Part shown: positions 1 to 6,100 of the stretch, piece after piece
How the letters are laid out: each line of letters starts with the position of its first letter
Position numbering within the stretch: position 1 is the first letter of the stretch
NCBI GenBank assembly: GCA_027449525.1
Contig: DAIDLK010000006.1
Location: 1 to 16,057, forward strand
DNA length: 16,057 bases
From: Legionellaceae bacterium
GTDB taxonomy: Bacteria > Pseudomonadota > Gammaproteobacteria > Legionellales > Legionellaceae
Direction of reading: 5' to 3'
Made by a program: the position numbers and the translations under genes
Notes under the pieces: generated by a model
The model's database searches: none
The model's input: only the letters and a program-made list of their open reading frames with translations
Told to the model about the DNA's origin: nothing

Positions 1-6
1 TAGAGG

Positions 7-168
7 TTATGTGGCTCGCTGCTGCTGACTAGGCACGCTATTTAGCAGGTCAAAATGAGGAATAATTAAGCCGGAACGCGGTTTAATGCGTGACGCAACA
101 GCTAACCGATACACAAACCACGGCAACGGTAAGGCCAGTAAGGCCCAGGGAGTGGCTAGTTCAACCAT
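7..168 (-). pseudogene. N-terminal fragment of BatA-like vWA protein, in-frame stop
   Basis: The reading frame begins at ATG 168-166 with a strong ribosome binding site (AAGGAG at 180-175, 6-base spacer) and overlaps the end of the DUF4381 gene by 13 bases. The start MVELATPWALLALPLPWFVYRL is the typical first membrane segment of BatA/vWA-family membrane proteins (family knowledge), and a vWA gene is expected after MoxR-DUF58-DUF4381. The frame then meets TAA at 9-7 after 53 codons, far short of the roughly 300 residues usual for the family and before any vWA domain. Either the gene is inactivated, it is frameshifted and continues in another frame past the window edge, or there is a sequencing error. 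Only six bases follow the stop, so these cannot be told apart. The BatA identity rests on the start and the gene order. A genuine short membrane peptide is less likely. Confidence 0.55.
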
Positions 169-632
169 CGTCGGCTCCTTTGCCGAATCCAGGCTTTTGC
201 CACATGAAATAACGGATCAATGTTAGCCTGATATTCTGCACTGAAGGGGGCTTCTAGCAGCGGGCCTCGCACGGATTCAAACGGTAGTTTTTTGCTCGAT
301 TGTTGCAGAAACAACAGCCATGCTTCACCCTGTAGTGCAGCTACCGAGGCGCGTGGGTAATACAACAGCGCTACTTGTTTTAATAAAATTGAAATCCCTG
401 CAGCCGTTGAATTGGCATTGAGATGTTGTCGGTGATAGGACTCCAATTCTGCCAATTTGCGCAGTGCCTCCCGGCGAATTCGTCGCCTAGAACGCGTGCT
501 GAACAAAAACACCGCTACCACAAAGCTAATTAGCAAACCGCATAACAGTAGCCAATAGCCTGACGCAAGCGGCCACCAGGTTATTGGATTAGGCAGATGG
601 ATGTCATGCAGTTCGGCTAAACTATCAGGCAT
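156..632 (-). CDS. DUF4381 family membrane protein
   Basis: A 158-residue protein with the DUF4381 layout: a short N-terminal stretch with the LPNPITWWPLASGYW motif (residues 13-27), one membrane helix at about 25-45, then a basic RSRRRIRRE stop-transfer sequence and a mostly helical cytoplasmic domain with GEAWLLFL near residue 102. The biochemical role is unknown. The family is normally encoded between DUF58 and vWA (BatA/BatB) genes in MoxR operons and is thought to belong to a membrane complex served by the MoxR ATPase. The start at 632 is supported by AGGAGG at 642-637, four bases upstream. The gene overlaps the DUF58 gene before it by 8 bases and the vWA fragment after it by 13 bases, which suggests translational coupling. 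Family assignment is confident; function is not. Confidence 0.88.
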   Translation of the reverse strand: MPDSLAELHDIHLPNPITWWPLASGYWLLLCGLLISFVVAVFLFSTRSRRRIRREALRKLAELESYHRQHLNANSTAAGISILLKQVALLYYPRASVAALQGEAWLLFLQQSSKKLPFESVRGPLLEAPFSAEYQANIDPLFHVAKAWIRQRSRRWLN

Positions 633-1539
633 ATGACCTCCTAGGAAAAATCTGCTGAACGAATGATGCTAGTTTTGTCTCGGTGGTGACTTGCTGGCAC
701 GGTGCGTTTAGTTGGCGAAAGCACTCGCTAATACCGGCAATTCGTTGTTCGCAGCGCTCTTGATAAGCACGGCGAGCGTATGAGCTACGTAGATTGAGCA
801 AAGCAGCTTGTCGACCGTCACTAATTGGATAGATTCCTGCGGGTGGTGCCGTCAACTCAATTGGATCACAGACGTGGAGGGCAATCAAATCGTGTCGAGC
901 CTTTAAGCGCGCTAATTGGGGTAATACGGATGGATTGAGCTGGTAAAAATCGCTGATTAAAATGACTAAACTGCCTGATTGGGTTATTTGGTCTAATCGC
1001 AATACGGCACTGCTAAGGTTGATTGTTTGCTGCTGCACCGGCTTGGCGTGTTCTAAATGCGTGTAGGTGGAGAGCGCCTTGAGATAGGGGGTGAGATTTG
1101 CCTGACGTAATTTAGGCGCAAAGTCGTGGCAATTGTGGGCAGAAAAGAGAAGCCCGCCGACCTTATCACCTTGTTTAATTGCCGTCCACGCCAGCAATCC
1201 TGCCAACTGTGCTGCAAGGTAGGATTTGAATGCGCCCCGTGTACCAAAATACATGCAGCGGTTAAAATCGATGAGTATCATGACCGCTCGTTCGCGTTCC
1301 TCTTCATAGAGCTTCACGTGTGGTTGTCCACTGCGGGCTGTGATACGCCACTCCATATGACGAATGTCATCACCGGCTTGGTAATGACGAACATCGGCAA
1401 AATCCATGCCACGGCCACGCGCTTTAGCCGCGTGTTTACCGTTCGTTGTTTGCCGTGCACGAACCACTTGACGACGCGCTCCAGCCAAGCTTTTTAGTGC
1501 TATTAATTCTGATAAGGTTATTATAACGCCTTGAGTCAT
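625..1539 (-). CDS. DUF58 domain protein (vWA-like), MoxR partner
   Basis: A 304-residue protein with the DUF58 signature at residues 42-83, including GRGMDFADVRHYQAGDDIR, MEWRITARSG and VKLYEEERER. A vWA-like fold follows (VMILIDFNR at 87-94 and LVILISDFY at 191-199). It has no signal peptide or clear membrane helix, so it is probably cytoplasmic. Proteins of this family act with MoxR AAA+ ATPases, but the substrate is not known. The place where a vWA metal site (MIDAS) would carry DxSxS reads DFNRC (91-95), so the metal site looks degenerate. ATG at 1539 follows the MoxR stop by 15 bases, and no strong ribosome binding site is visible. The gene overlaps the DUF4381 gene by 8 bases and is in the same operon. 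Confidence 0.9.
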   Translation of the reverse strand: MTQGVIITLSELIALKSLAGARRQVVRARQTTNGKHAAKARGRGMDFADVRHYQAGDDIRHMEWRITARSGQPHVKLYEEERERAVMILIDFNRCMYFGTRGAFKSYLAAQLAGLLAWTAIKQGDKVGGLLFSAHNCHDFAPKLRQANLTPYLKALSTYTHLEHAKPVQQQTINLSSAVLRLDQITQSGSLVILISDFYQLNPSVLPQLARLKARHDLIALHVCDPIELTAPPAGIYPISDGRQAALLNLRSSYARRAYQERCEQRIAGISECFRQLNAPCQQVTTETKLASFVQQIFPRRSYA

Positions 1540-1554
1540 TGCTCTACGCCCAGG

Positions 1555-2559
1555 TTAAGGAAGTGCGACTAAACGTAACAACTCACTTAAAAAGGTATCA
1601 CTGGTGATCCCCTCTGCTTCTGCCTCGTAGCTTAATAAAATACGATGACGCAATACATCATGCGCAATGCTGTGGATATCCTCAGGGGTAACAAAATCCC
1701 GACCAGCCAGCCAAGCATGTGCCTTCGCGCAGCGATCAAGTGCAATGGTTGCGCGCGGGCTCGCACCAAAACGCAACCATCTGGCTAGTTTATCGCTGTA
1801 GCGTTTAGGATCCCGCGTTGCCACCACTAAGTCAACACAATATGCGGTTAATGCGTCGCTTGTGTGCACTTCGAGAACATTCTTTCTTGCCTGAAATAAA
1901 GCACTTTGCGTCAGTTGTGTGGTTGGTTTCATCGTATCACCTGACGTACCGTTGACACGACACAGCGCTTCATTCCTTGATAGCATCAAAATGTCGTGTT
2001 CTACTTTCGGATCAGGGTAGCTAATTTTTACGTACATCAGAAACCGGTCAAGTTGGGCCTCAGGTAAGGGGTAGGTGCCTTCTTGTTCAATGGGATTTTG
2101 GGTAGCAAGGACTAAAAATAAAGCCGGTAATGTGTAAGTTTTGGCACCGATGGTCACCTGGCGCTCTGCCATGGCCTCGAGGAGGGCTGATTGTACTTTG
2201 GCGGGTGCGCGATTAATTTCATCTGCCAGCACCATTTCATGAAATAAGGGGCCGGGTTGAAAAACAAATGAACCGTCTTCTGGGTGATAAACATCTGTTC
2301 CGGTTAAATCGCCTGGCAGTAGATCGGGTGTAAATTGAATTCGATGAAAATGGCCTTCCACTCCAGCAGCAAGTGCTTTAACGGCACGCGTTTTGGCTAA
2401 ACCAGGCGCCCCTTCGACCAGGAGGTGGCCATCCACCAACAGAGCGATTAGTAAGCGAGAGATTAAACTCGCTTGCCCTAGTACCTGCGAGTGCAGGTAA
2501 TCTCTTAACTGAATGATGGGTTTTCTTGCCTCGAAAAGATCCTGCACGGTTCGCTCCAT
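1555..2559 (-). CDS. MoxR family AAA+ ATPase
   Basis: A 334-residue AAA+ ATPase of the MoxR (AAA_3) family. From the ATG at 2559 it has Walker A GAPGLAKT (50-57), the loop FTPDLLPGDLTG (76-87), Walker B VLADEIN (110-116), sensor 1 ATQNP (152-156) and sensor 2 GASPRAT (265-271), followed by the usual helical lid. MoxR proteins are chaperone-like ATPases that remodel or load protein complexes together with vWA-domain partners, and the next genes (DUF58, DUF4381, vWA fragment) supply such partners. A TTG at 2577 in the same frame would add six residues. I prefer the ATG because a good promoter predicts transcription starting near 2572, downstream of that TTG. Neither start has a clear ribosome binding site. 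The family is certain; the client is unknown. Confidence 0.92.
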   Translation of the reverse strand: MERTVQDLFEARKPIIQLRDYLHSQVLGQASLISRLLIALLVDGHLLVEGAPGLAKTRAVKALAAGVEGHFHRIQFTPDLLPGDLTGTDVYHPEDGSFVFQPGPLFHEMVLADEINRAPAKVQSALLEAMAERQVTIGAKTYTLPALFLVLATQNPIEQEGTYPLPEAQLDRFLMYVKISYPDPKVEHDILMLSRNEALCRVNGTSGDTMKPTTQLTQSALFQARKNVLEVHTSDALTAYCVDLVVATRDPKRYSDKLARWLRFGASPRATIALDRCAKAHAWLAGRDFVTPEDIHSIAHDVLRHRILLSYEAEAEGITSDTFLSELLRLVALP

Positions 2560-2578
2560 TAATTTGATGCTGTGCAAG

Positions 2579-2608
2579 ATAATATGGGGGTAGCGTTTAG
2601 CTTTTCAA
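2579..2608 (-). promoter_or_regulatory. Predicted sigma70 promoter for the moxR operon
   Basis: On the minus strand, TTGAAA (2608-2603, 5 of 6 to consensus) and TATTAT (2584-2579, 5 of 6) are separated by 18 bases. The -35 lies inside the last codons of the cold-shock-domain gene. It would start transcription near 2572 and give a short leader to the MoxR ATG at 2559. It was found by eye and has not been scored against background. Confidence 0.45.
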
Positions 2609-2857
2609 GAGCTCAACTTGGTCAGCTTGCAGCCCTTTTTTACCTTTAATCAAGATAAAAGAGACGTTTTTTCCGTCGCGCAAACCTTTCACATTGTCGG
2701 AATGGGTGGCTGAAGCATGAAAAAAATACTCTTGATTATCGGTCATGATAAAGCCAAAGCGTTTTTTTCGGTCGTAAAACTTAATGGTACCGTGTTGACG
2801 GTGTTTTTTTGGAGAAAAAAAGTTTTTGATGGTTTGAACGAACTTACGAAGAGTCAT
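2597..2857 (-). CDS. Cold-shock-domain (CspA-like) nucleic-acid-binding protein
   Basis: An 86-residue protein. Residues about 21-86 form a cold-shock domain: GTIKFYDRKKRFGFI carries the RNP1 motif (KRFGFI, 32-37) and EYFFHAS the RNP2 motif (44-49), followed by the usual GLRDGKNVSF and KGLQADQVELL strands. Such domains bind single-stranded RNA or DNA. A basic N-terminal extension of about 20 residues (LRKFVQTIKNFFSPKKHR) is not part of classical CspA, which is only about 70 residues. RNP1 has Arg where CspA-type proteins have Gly. The start ATG shares an ATGA overlap with the stop of the upstream unknown gene, and AGGA at 2869-2866 is the ribosome binding site, so the two are translationally coupled. 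It could serve RNA chaperoning or regulation; no cold-regulated leader is visible because the gene is internal to a transcript. Confidence 0.85.
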   Translation of the reverse strand: MTLRKFVQTIKNFFSPKKHRQHGTIKFYDRKKRFGFIMTDNQEYFFHASATHSDNVKGLRDGKNVSFILIKGKKGLQADQVELLKS

Positions 2858-3630
2858 GCACTAGGTCCTGTTGAGCTTTTATTGAACGAGTTTACCATCA
2901 TTAATGGGTTTGGGCAATTTAGTGCAGCAACAGTTTCATCCGGCAAAACTTGTTTGCGTGGCTGACAACAAGAAAACAAGCGAAACAGGAATGGCGTATT
3001 CTGTTTCGCCACCGCCTCAGTTGATGATGAGGTCGGATACGCTGGACTTGTGTTTTCGAGAAATAGATTACGGTCTATGCTTGAATGAGCAGTTGACGGC
3101 AACGTGGTTTGATTAAAGTCGGGGACCGCATCAATAACCAGTTGTTTAATGTGCGTGAGTAGATCCTTGGTCGTAATGGCATCTTCGGCGTAGCAGCTAG
3201 GGGCAATTGCTTGCGTTCGTGCCTTTTCCAAAATTTGGGGTGTCTCAGAAAACACAACCAGTTGATTGTAGGCTATTTGCTGCGCATGTTGTTTGGCTAA
3301 TTCAGAAAAGTTGTAATCGCCGGGGTTACCTAAATTACCGTCTAAATAGAGGGCTAACGTCGGAAGTAATGCCGGCACTAATAAGTTATTGATGGTTGTC
3401 TCGAAGGCGGAGATTGAGGTACTGATAGTTTCGACGCTGTCTTTAGTAAAGAGTTGTGTGTGGTAACCATCTGAGTTCTGATTTAAAACGGCATAGAGGA
3501 TGAGGAGCTCAACATCGCACTGTGTGGTTGCCTGGCAAATTTCTTGTAATTTACGCGGAAAAATTTTTCCACGCGGGCTATTCGACCGCGTGTGAGTAGC
3601 AATAGCAATGAGTAGACGCATGGTTTTCAT
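2854..3630 (-). CDS. Hypothetical protein, coupled to the cold-shock-domain gene
   Basis: A 258-residue protein I do not recognise. The N-terminus alternates beta-like and polar segments (MRLLIAIATHTR at 4-15, CDVELLILYAV at 38-48), which looks like the first strands of an alpha/beta domain. Residues 84-97 are hydrophobic, and NQLVVFSE (122-129) and LIKQLVIDAV-like stretches suggest further strands and helices. From about residue 172 it becomes Ser/Thr/Pro-rich and probably disordered, with a short hydrophobic-basic patch FLFRLFSCCQPRKQ (214-227). There is no signal peptide. ATG 3630 or ATG 3621 could be the start; neither has a clear ribosome binding site. A perfect TATAAT lies at 3637-3632, just upstream, but without a matching -35. 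The stop overlaps the next start as ATGA. Confidence 0.7.
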   Translation of the reverse strand: MKTMRLLIAIATHTRSNSPRGKIFPRKLQEICQATTQCDVELLILYAVLNQNSDGYHTQLFTKDSVETISTSISAFETTINNLLVPALLPTLALYLDGNLGNPGDYNFSELAKQHAQQIAYNQLVVFSETPQILEKARTQAIAPSCYAEDAITTKDLLTHIKQLVIDAVPDFNQTTLPSTAHSSIDRNLFLENTSPAYPTSSSTEAVAKQNTPFLFRLFSCCQPRKQVLPDETVAALNCPNPLMMVNSFNKSSTGPSA

Positions 3631-3656
3631 AATTATAAATTGCGATAGTTTAGCAT

Positions 3657-3683
3657 AAAAAAAAATCTTGTCGGCAATTTTTT
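3657..3683 (-). terminator. Weak possible terminator after the outer-membrane gene
   Basis: Downstream of the barrel gene stop, the minus strand has six A, then TTG-CCGA-CAA (a 3-bp stem with a 4-base loop), then GA and nine T (3665-3657). The A-tract can pair with the T-tract around the small stem, with GA bulged. The GC content of the stem is low, so this is a weak candidate. It is nevertheless the only terminator-like element between the barrel gene and the next gene. Confidence 0.3.
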
Positions 3684-3691
3684 AGACTAAA

Positions 3692-4618
3692 TTACATCAC
3701 ATAGGTTGCGCTGGCAAGCACGTTACTGGTGTAGAAGTTAGCGCCAGACAGCCCGTTGCTCAGCGTTTGCAGCGGAATGGGGCCTAAATGATACGATCCC
3801 CAATCAGCAAATTCATACCCTATTCCCACTTGCCAATGTTGCGCAACAATCCGTTGTAGCCCGGCACCCACGGTAAAATTAAACGCGGCCACGTTCGCAT
3901 TTGAGAAGTACGGGTTTACCACTGCTTCAGTGGACAAGGGCGTGTCTTGGTAACCAGATGCTTCATTCAACGCGACGCCTAATCCGGCACTGATCCAAGG
4001 CAGGGTTTGTGAATTAACATAGGGATTCAATAAGAGTTTTCCTTTGACATTAAAATGGGTGTGCTGGAGTTGATAAGAATAAGTGTAGTTGTCATTGGCA
4101 CTGTTCGCGTCATCCCATATTGTACCGTGAACGTTGATGGGATTCGTCACGCCTATATCCAAGCCAATTTGTCCCCACAAGCCATCCCGTAAGGTTTGTT
4201 GGTGCGCTAAGAACAGTTGGCTATTAAAAAAACTATGACCGGCTTGCGTCACGAAGGTTTGCAAAACATTGGGTTGTAAGGTAAGAGTTTGCTGTTGGGT
4301 TGAGGTATTCCAGCCAGCCCCTAAACTGAGCGTACCAACAAAGTTGATGGTGCCGGAGGGCATATAGATAATTTTTAACGGCGGTGCTGCCCTAGGGCGA
4401 GGAGGAGGTTCGCTGTGCTTTTCAGGCTGTTTTTTCATCGTGCGCCCCCCTGGCTTTTCTTCGCAAACTAGCGTTACATCATTTGGATCGGGTCTTGTTG
4501 CCGTGTGGCTGCTAGGCTCGTCAAGAAGAAAAAAAGAGTGGTCACTGTAGGCGTTACAAACGGTATGCGAAGATAACAACCACAGGGTAAGGCCTATTTT
4601 TACTGATTTCATCGGCAT
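3692..4618 (-). CDS. Outer-membrane beta-barrel protein
   Basis: A 308-residue exported protein from the ATG at 4618. A signal peptide spans about residues 1-23 (basic MPMKSVK, hydrophobic IGLTLWLL, cleavage near CNA-YS). Residues 24-80 form a polar linker rich in Pro, Lys and Glu, ending PPPRPRAAPP. From about 86 onward there are alternating amphipathic strands with aromatic girdle residues (INFVGTLSLGAGWN, LWGQIGLDIGV, HFNVKGKLLLNPYV, PWISAGLGVALNE, AFNFTVGAGLQRI, WQVGIGYEFADWGSY), as in eight-stranded OmpA-like, OmpW-like or opacity-type barrels. The last strand ends TYVM rather than the usual terminal Phe. A TTG lies directly before the ATG, and ATG 4612 is another possible start. The start codon sits in one arm of an inverted repeat. 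It is probably a surface protein; its ligand is unknown. Confidence 0.75.
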   Translation of the reverse strand: MPMKSVKIGLTLWLLSSHTVCNAYSDHSFFLLDEPSSHTATRPDPNDVTLVCEEKPGGRTMKKQPEKHSEPPPRPRAAPPLKIIYMPSGTINFVGTLSLGAGWNTSTQQQTLTLQPNVLQTFVTQAGHSFFNSQLFLAHQQTLRDGLWGQIGLDIGVTNPINVHGTIWDDANSANDNYTYSYQLQHTHFNVKGKLLLNPYVNSQTLPWISAGLGVALNEASGYQDTPLSTEAVVNPYFSNANVAAFNFTVGAGLQRIVAQHWQVGIGYEFADWGSYHLGPIPLQTLSNGLSGANFYTSNVLASATYVM

Positions 4619-4662
4619 CAATTGAAAAGTGCTATGGTATCTAACTTAACACAGATTGATGC
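4615..4662 (-). promoter_or_regulatory. Inverted repeat around the barrel-gene start codon
   Basis: On the minus strand GCATCAAT (4662-4655) and ATTGATGC (4622-4615) are perfect 8-bp inverted arms with 32 bases between. Inside, CTGTG can pair with CATAG (five pairs, one G-T), stacking on the first arm. The second arm contains the ATG at 4618. In RNA the fold would hide the start codon, so translational control is possible. It could also be chance. Confidence 0.35.
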
Positions 4663-4676
4663 AATAGCAAACCCGG

Positions 4677-6071
4677 TTAAAATGCCCGTGAGCATCGAAC
4701 CGCTAGCTTGTTGGTTTTTTGATTCGTCCCGAGGCCGCCGCTACCGGCGTTAATATTCCAGCCATTCGCAGCTACAGCCGCTTCACCGGTTGATGCAAGC
4801 TCTGTCGAGCTCCAATAGTAACCTGAGCTTTCAAAATTAAACAAAGTGGAACTCATGTAGGCCCCAGTTAGTTGTTGCTGAATTGCTGTCGCGTCATTGC
4901 ACGTGGCATACCCTGAATATACTCCGTCAGAAGTAGAGGAAAGTTCACATAAAGCTGGCAAGTACCAGCCCGTGTAGCATGTATTGGGTGCGCTACAATT
5001 AGTGGTGCCAGTAGCAGTTACCGATAGTAGTGCGCAATCACAAGCCGCGTATTCTTCGCTAGTCGGTACAGGACAACCCAATGTCGCAATAATCAGTGCT
5101 GTATTATTGCTACCGTTATTCATCCCGCTTGTGGTAGTGTTCCACGTTGCAGAACCAATATCGATACCCGACCCACCCCAGTTTGGAACGGCGGAAATAA
5201 TTGGATTCGATTGGGAAATGGTGTCATATACCGCCGCGGTTTTACCGCTAATACTTGTGGTGGGAGACGTGGCATCATTGATGGAGTACACAAAGCCGCC
5301 CTGGTAGATGCAGCCGTAAGTGAGTACTACCACATCTGCAGAAACGGAAGGCGCATTATCGGAAGTAACAAGAATGGTACCTGGGGTGGGAGAAAGAGCC
5401 TCTTGACAATCACTGGTGGCGTTTGGGCCAGGCGTGATGGTGATCGTGCAACTAGCTCCTGGGGCTAAGGTGCTGCTACAGGTGCTAGAAGCCGATGTCC
5501 CTGCTGGCCAAGATGGGTAGCTAATGGTTATTCCAGTCATGGTGCTGGTGTGGGTATTAGTTAGGGTGAGCGAGCGTGCCGTACCGGTTAATTGGGCATT
5601 AGTTTGTGCGCATGAGCTACCGGAAACACAATCGACTGACAATGCTAAAGTGGATAAGCTAAGTGACAAACCACCTAAAGAGATATTTAATGCGTTGTCG
5701 CTGCTCGGTTGATAGCATTGCAGGCTACTGTTTTGCGGACAAACCACTGGCCCGCCAGTGATAGTGTTGGTTAGTTCACTGCCAATCACCTCGAGTGTTA
5801 AGGTACAGCTGGCGTTCGGTGCCAGGGTAAACGGATTACCACAGCTCAGATTGTCAATCACCTGTGTAACACCCGCAATGGGTTGCATGGTTAACGTGCG
5901 CGTTAAGCGCGAGGTATTGGTCACCGTGTATTGCACGAACTGCGTGGCGCTATTGGCGATGGCAAAAGTGGTAGCGGTGAGAGGGGTGAAGGTCCAGAGT
6001 GGCCCGCCAGCCAGCGCGATCACTGGTGTGATCAAACCTATCATGTTTACAAACCACGCAATCCTTTTCAT
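4677..6071 (-). CDS. Secreted Cys-rich protein with Lcl_C (DUF1566) domain
   Basis: A 464-residue exported protein. The signal peptide is about residues 1-21 (MKRIAWFVNM start, cleavage near ALA-GG). Two Ig-like units follow, each ending in a similar Cys-bracketed strand: FTLAPNASCTLTLEV (81-95) and STLAPGASCTITITP (200-214). Residues about 255-464 resemble the Lcl_C/DUF1566 domain, with GWYLPALCEL (368-377), YYWSSTE (418-424) and AVRCSRAF at the end. The domain is named for the C-terminus of the Legionella collagen-like adhesin, but no collagen repeats are present here. About 18 cysteines imply disulfide bonds formed outside the cytoplasm. The likely role is adhesion or surface binding (inference). 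AGGGAAG upstream supports ATG 6071. The MFS gene ends 29 bases before it, so the two may be co-transcribed. Confidence 0.8.
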   Translation of the reverse strand: MKRIAWFVNMIGLITPVIALAGGPLWTFTPLTATTFAIANSATQFVQYTVTNTSRLTRTLTMQPIAGVTQVIDNLSCGNPFTLAPNASCTLTLEVIGSELTNTITGGPVVCPQNSSLQCYQPSSDNALNISLGGLSLSLSTLALSVDCVSGSSCAQTNAQLTGTARSLTLTNTHTSTMTGITISYPSWPAGTSASSTCSSTLAPGASCTITITPGPNATSDCQEALSPTPGTILVTSDNAPSVSADVVVLTYGCIYQGGFVYSINDATSPTTSISGKTAAVYDTISQSNPIISAVPNWGGSGIDIGSATWNTTTSGMNNGSNNTALIIATLGCPVPTSEEYAACDCALLSVTATGTTNCSAPNTCYTGWYLPALCELSSTSDGVYSGYATCNDATAIQQQLTGAYMSSTLFNFESSGYYWSSTELASTGEAAVAANGWNINAGSGGLGTNQKTNKLAVRCSRAF

Positions 6072-6100
6072 ATTAGAGCTTCCCTTTGCGACACGCCATT

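Noticed and set aside
26..48. CAG/AGC short repeat as the cause of the vWA frame break by slippage
   Set aside because: Gain or loss of triplets does not shift the frame, so this repeat cannot explain the stop.
1126..1497. Plus-strand open frame inside the DUF58 gene
   Set aside because: It is the reverse complement of the conserved DUF58 core and has no ribosome binding site or family resemblance.
3632..3637. Perfect TATAAT one base before the ATG of the 258-residue gene
   Set aside because: No -35 at a workable spacing. In such an AT-rich gap the match may be chance, so it is not listed as a promoter.
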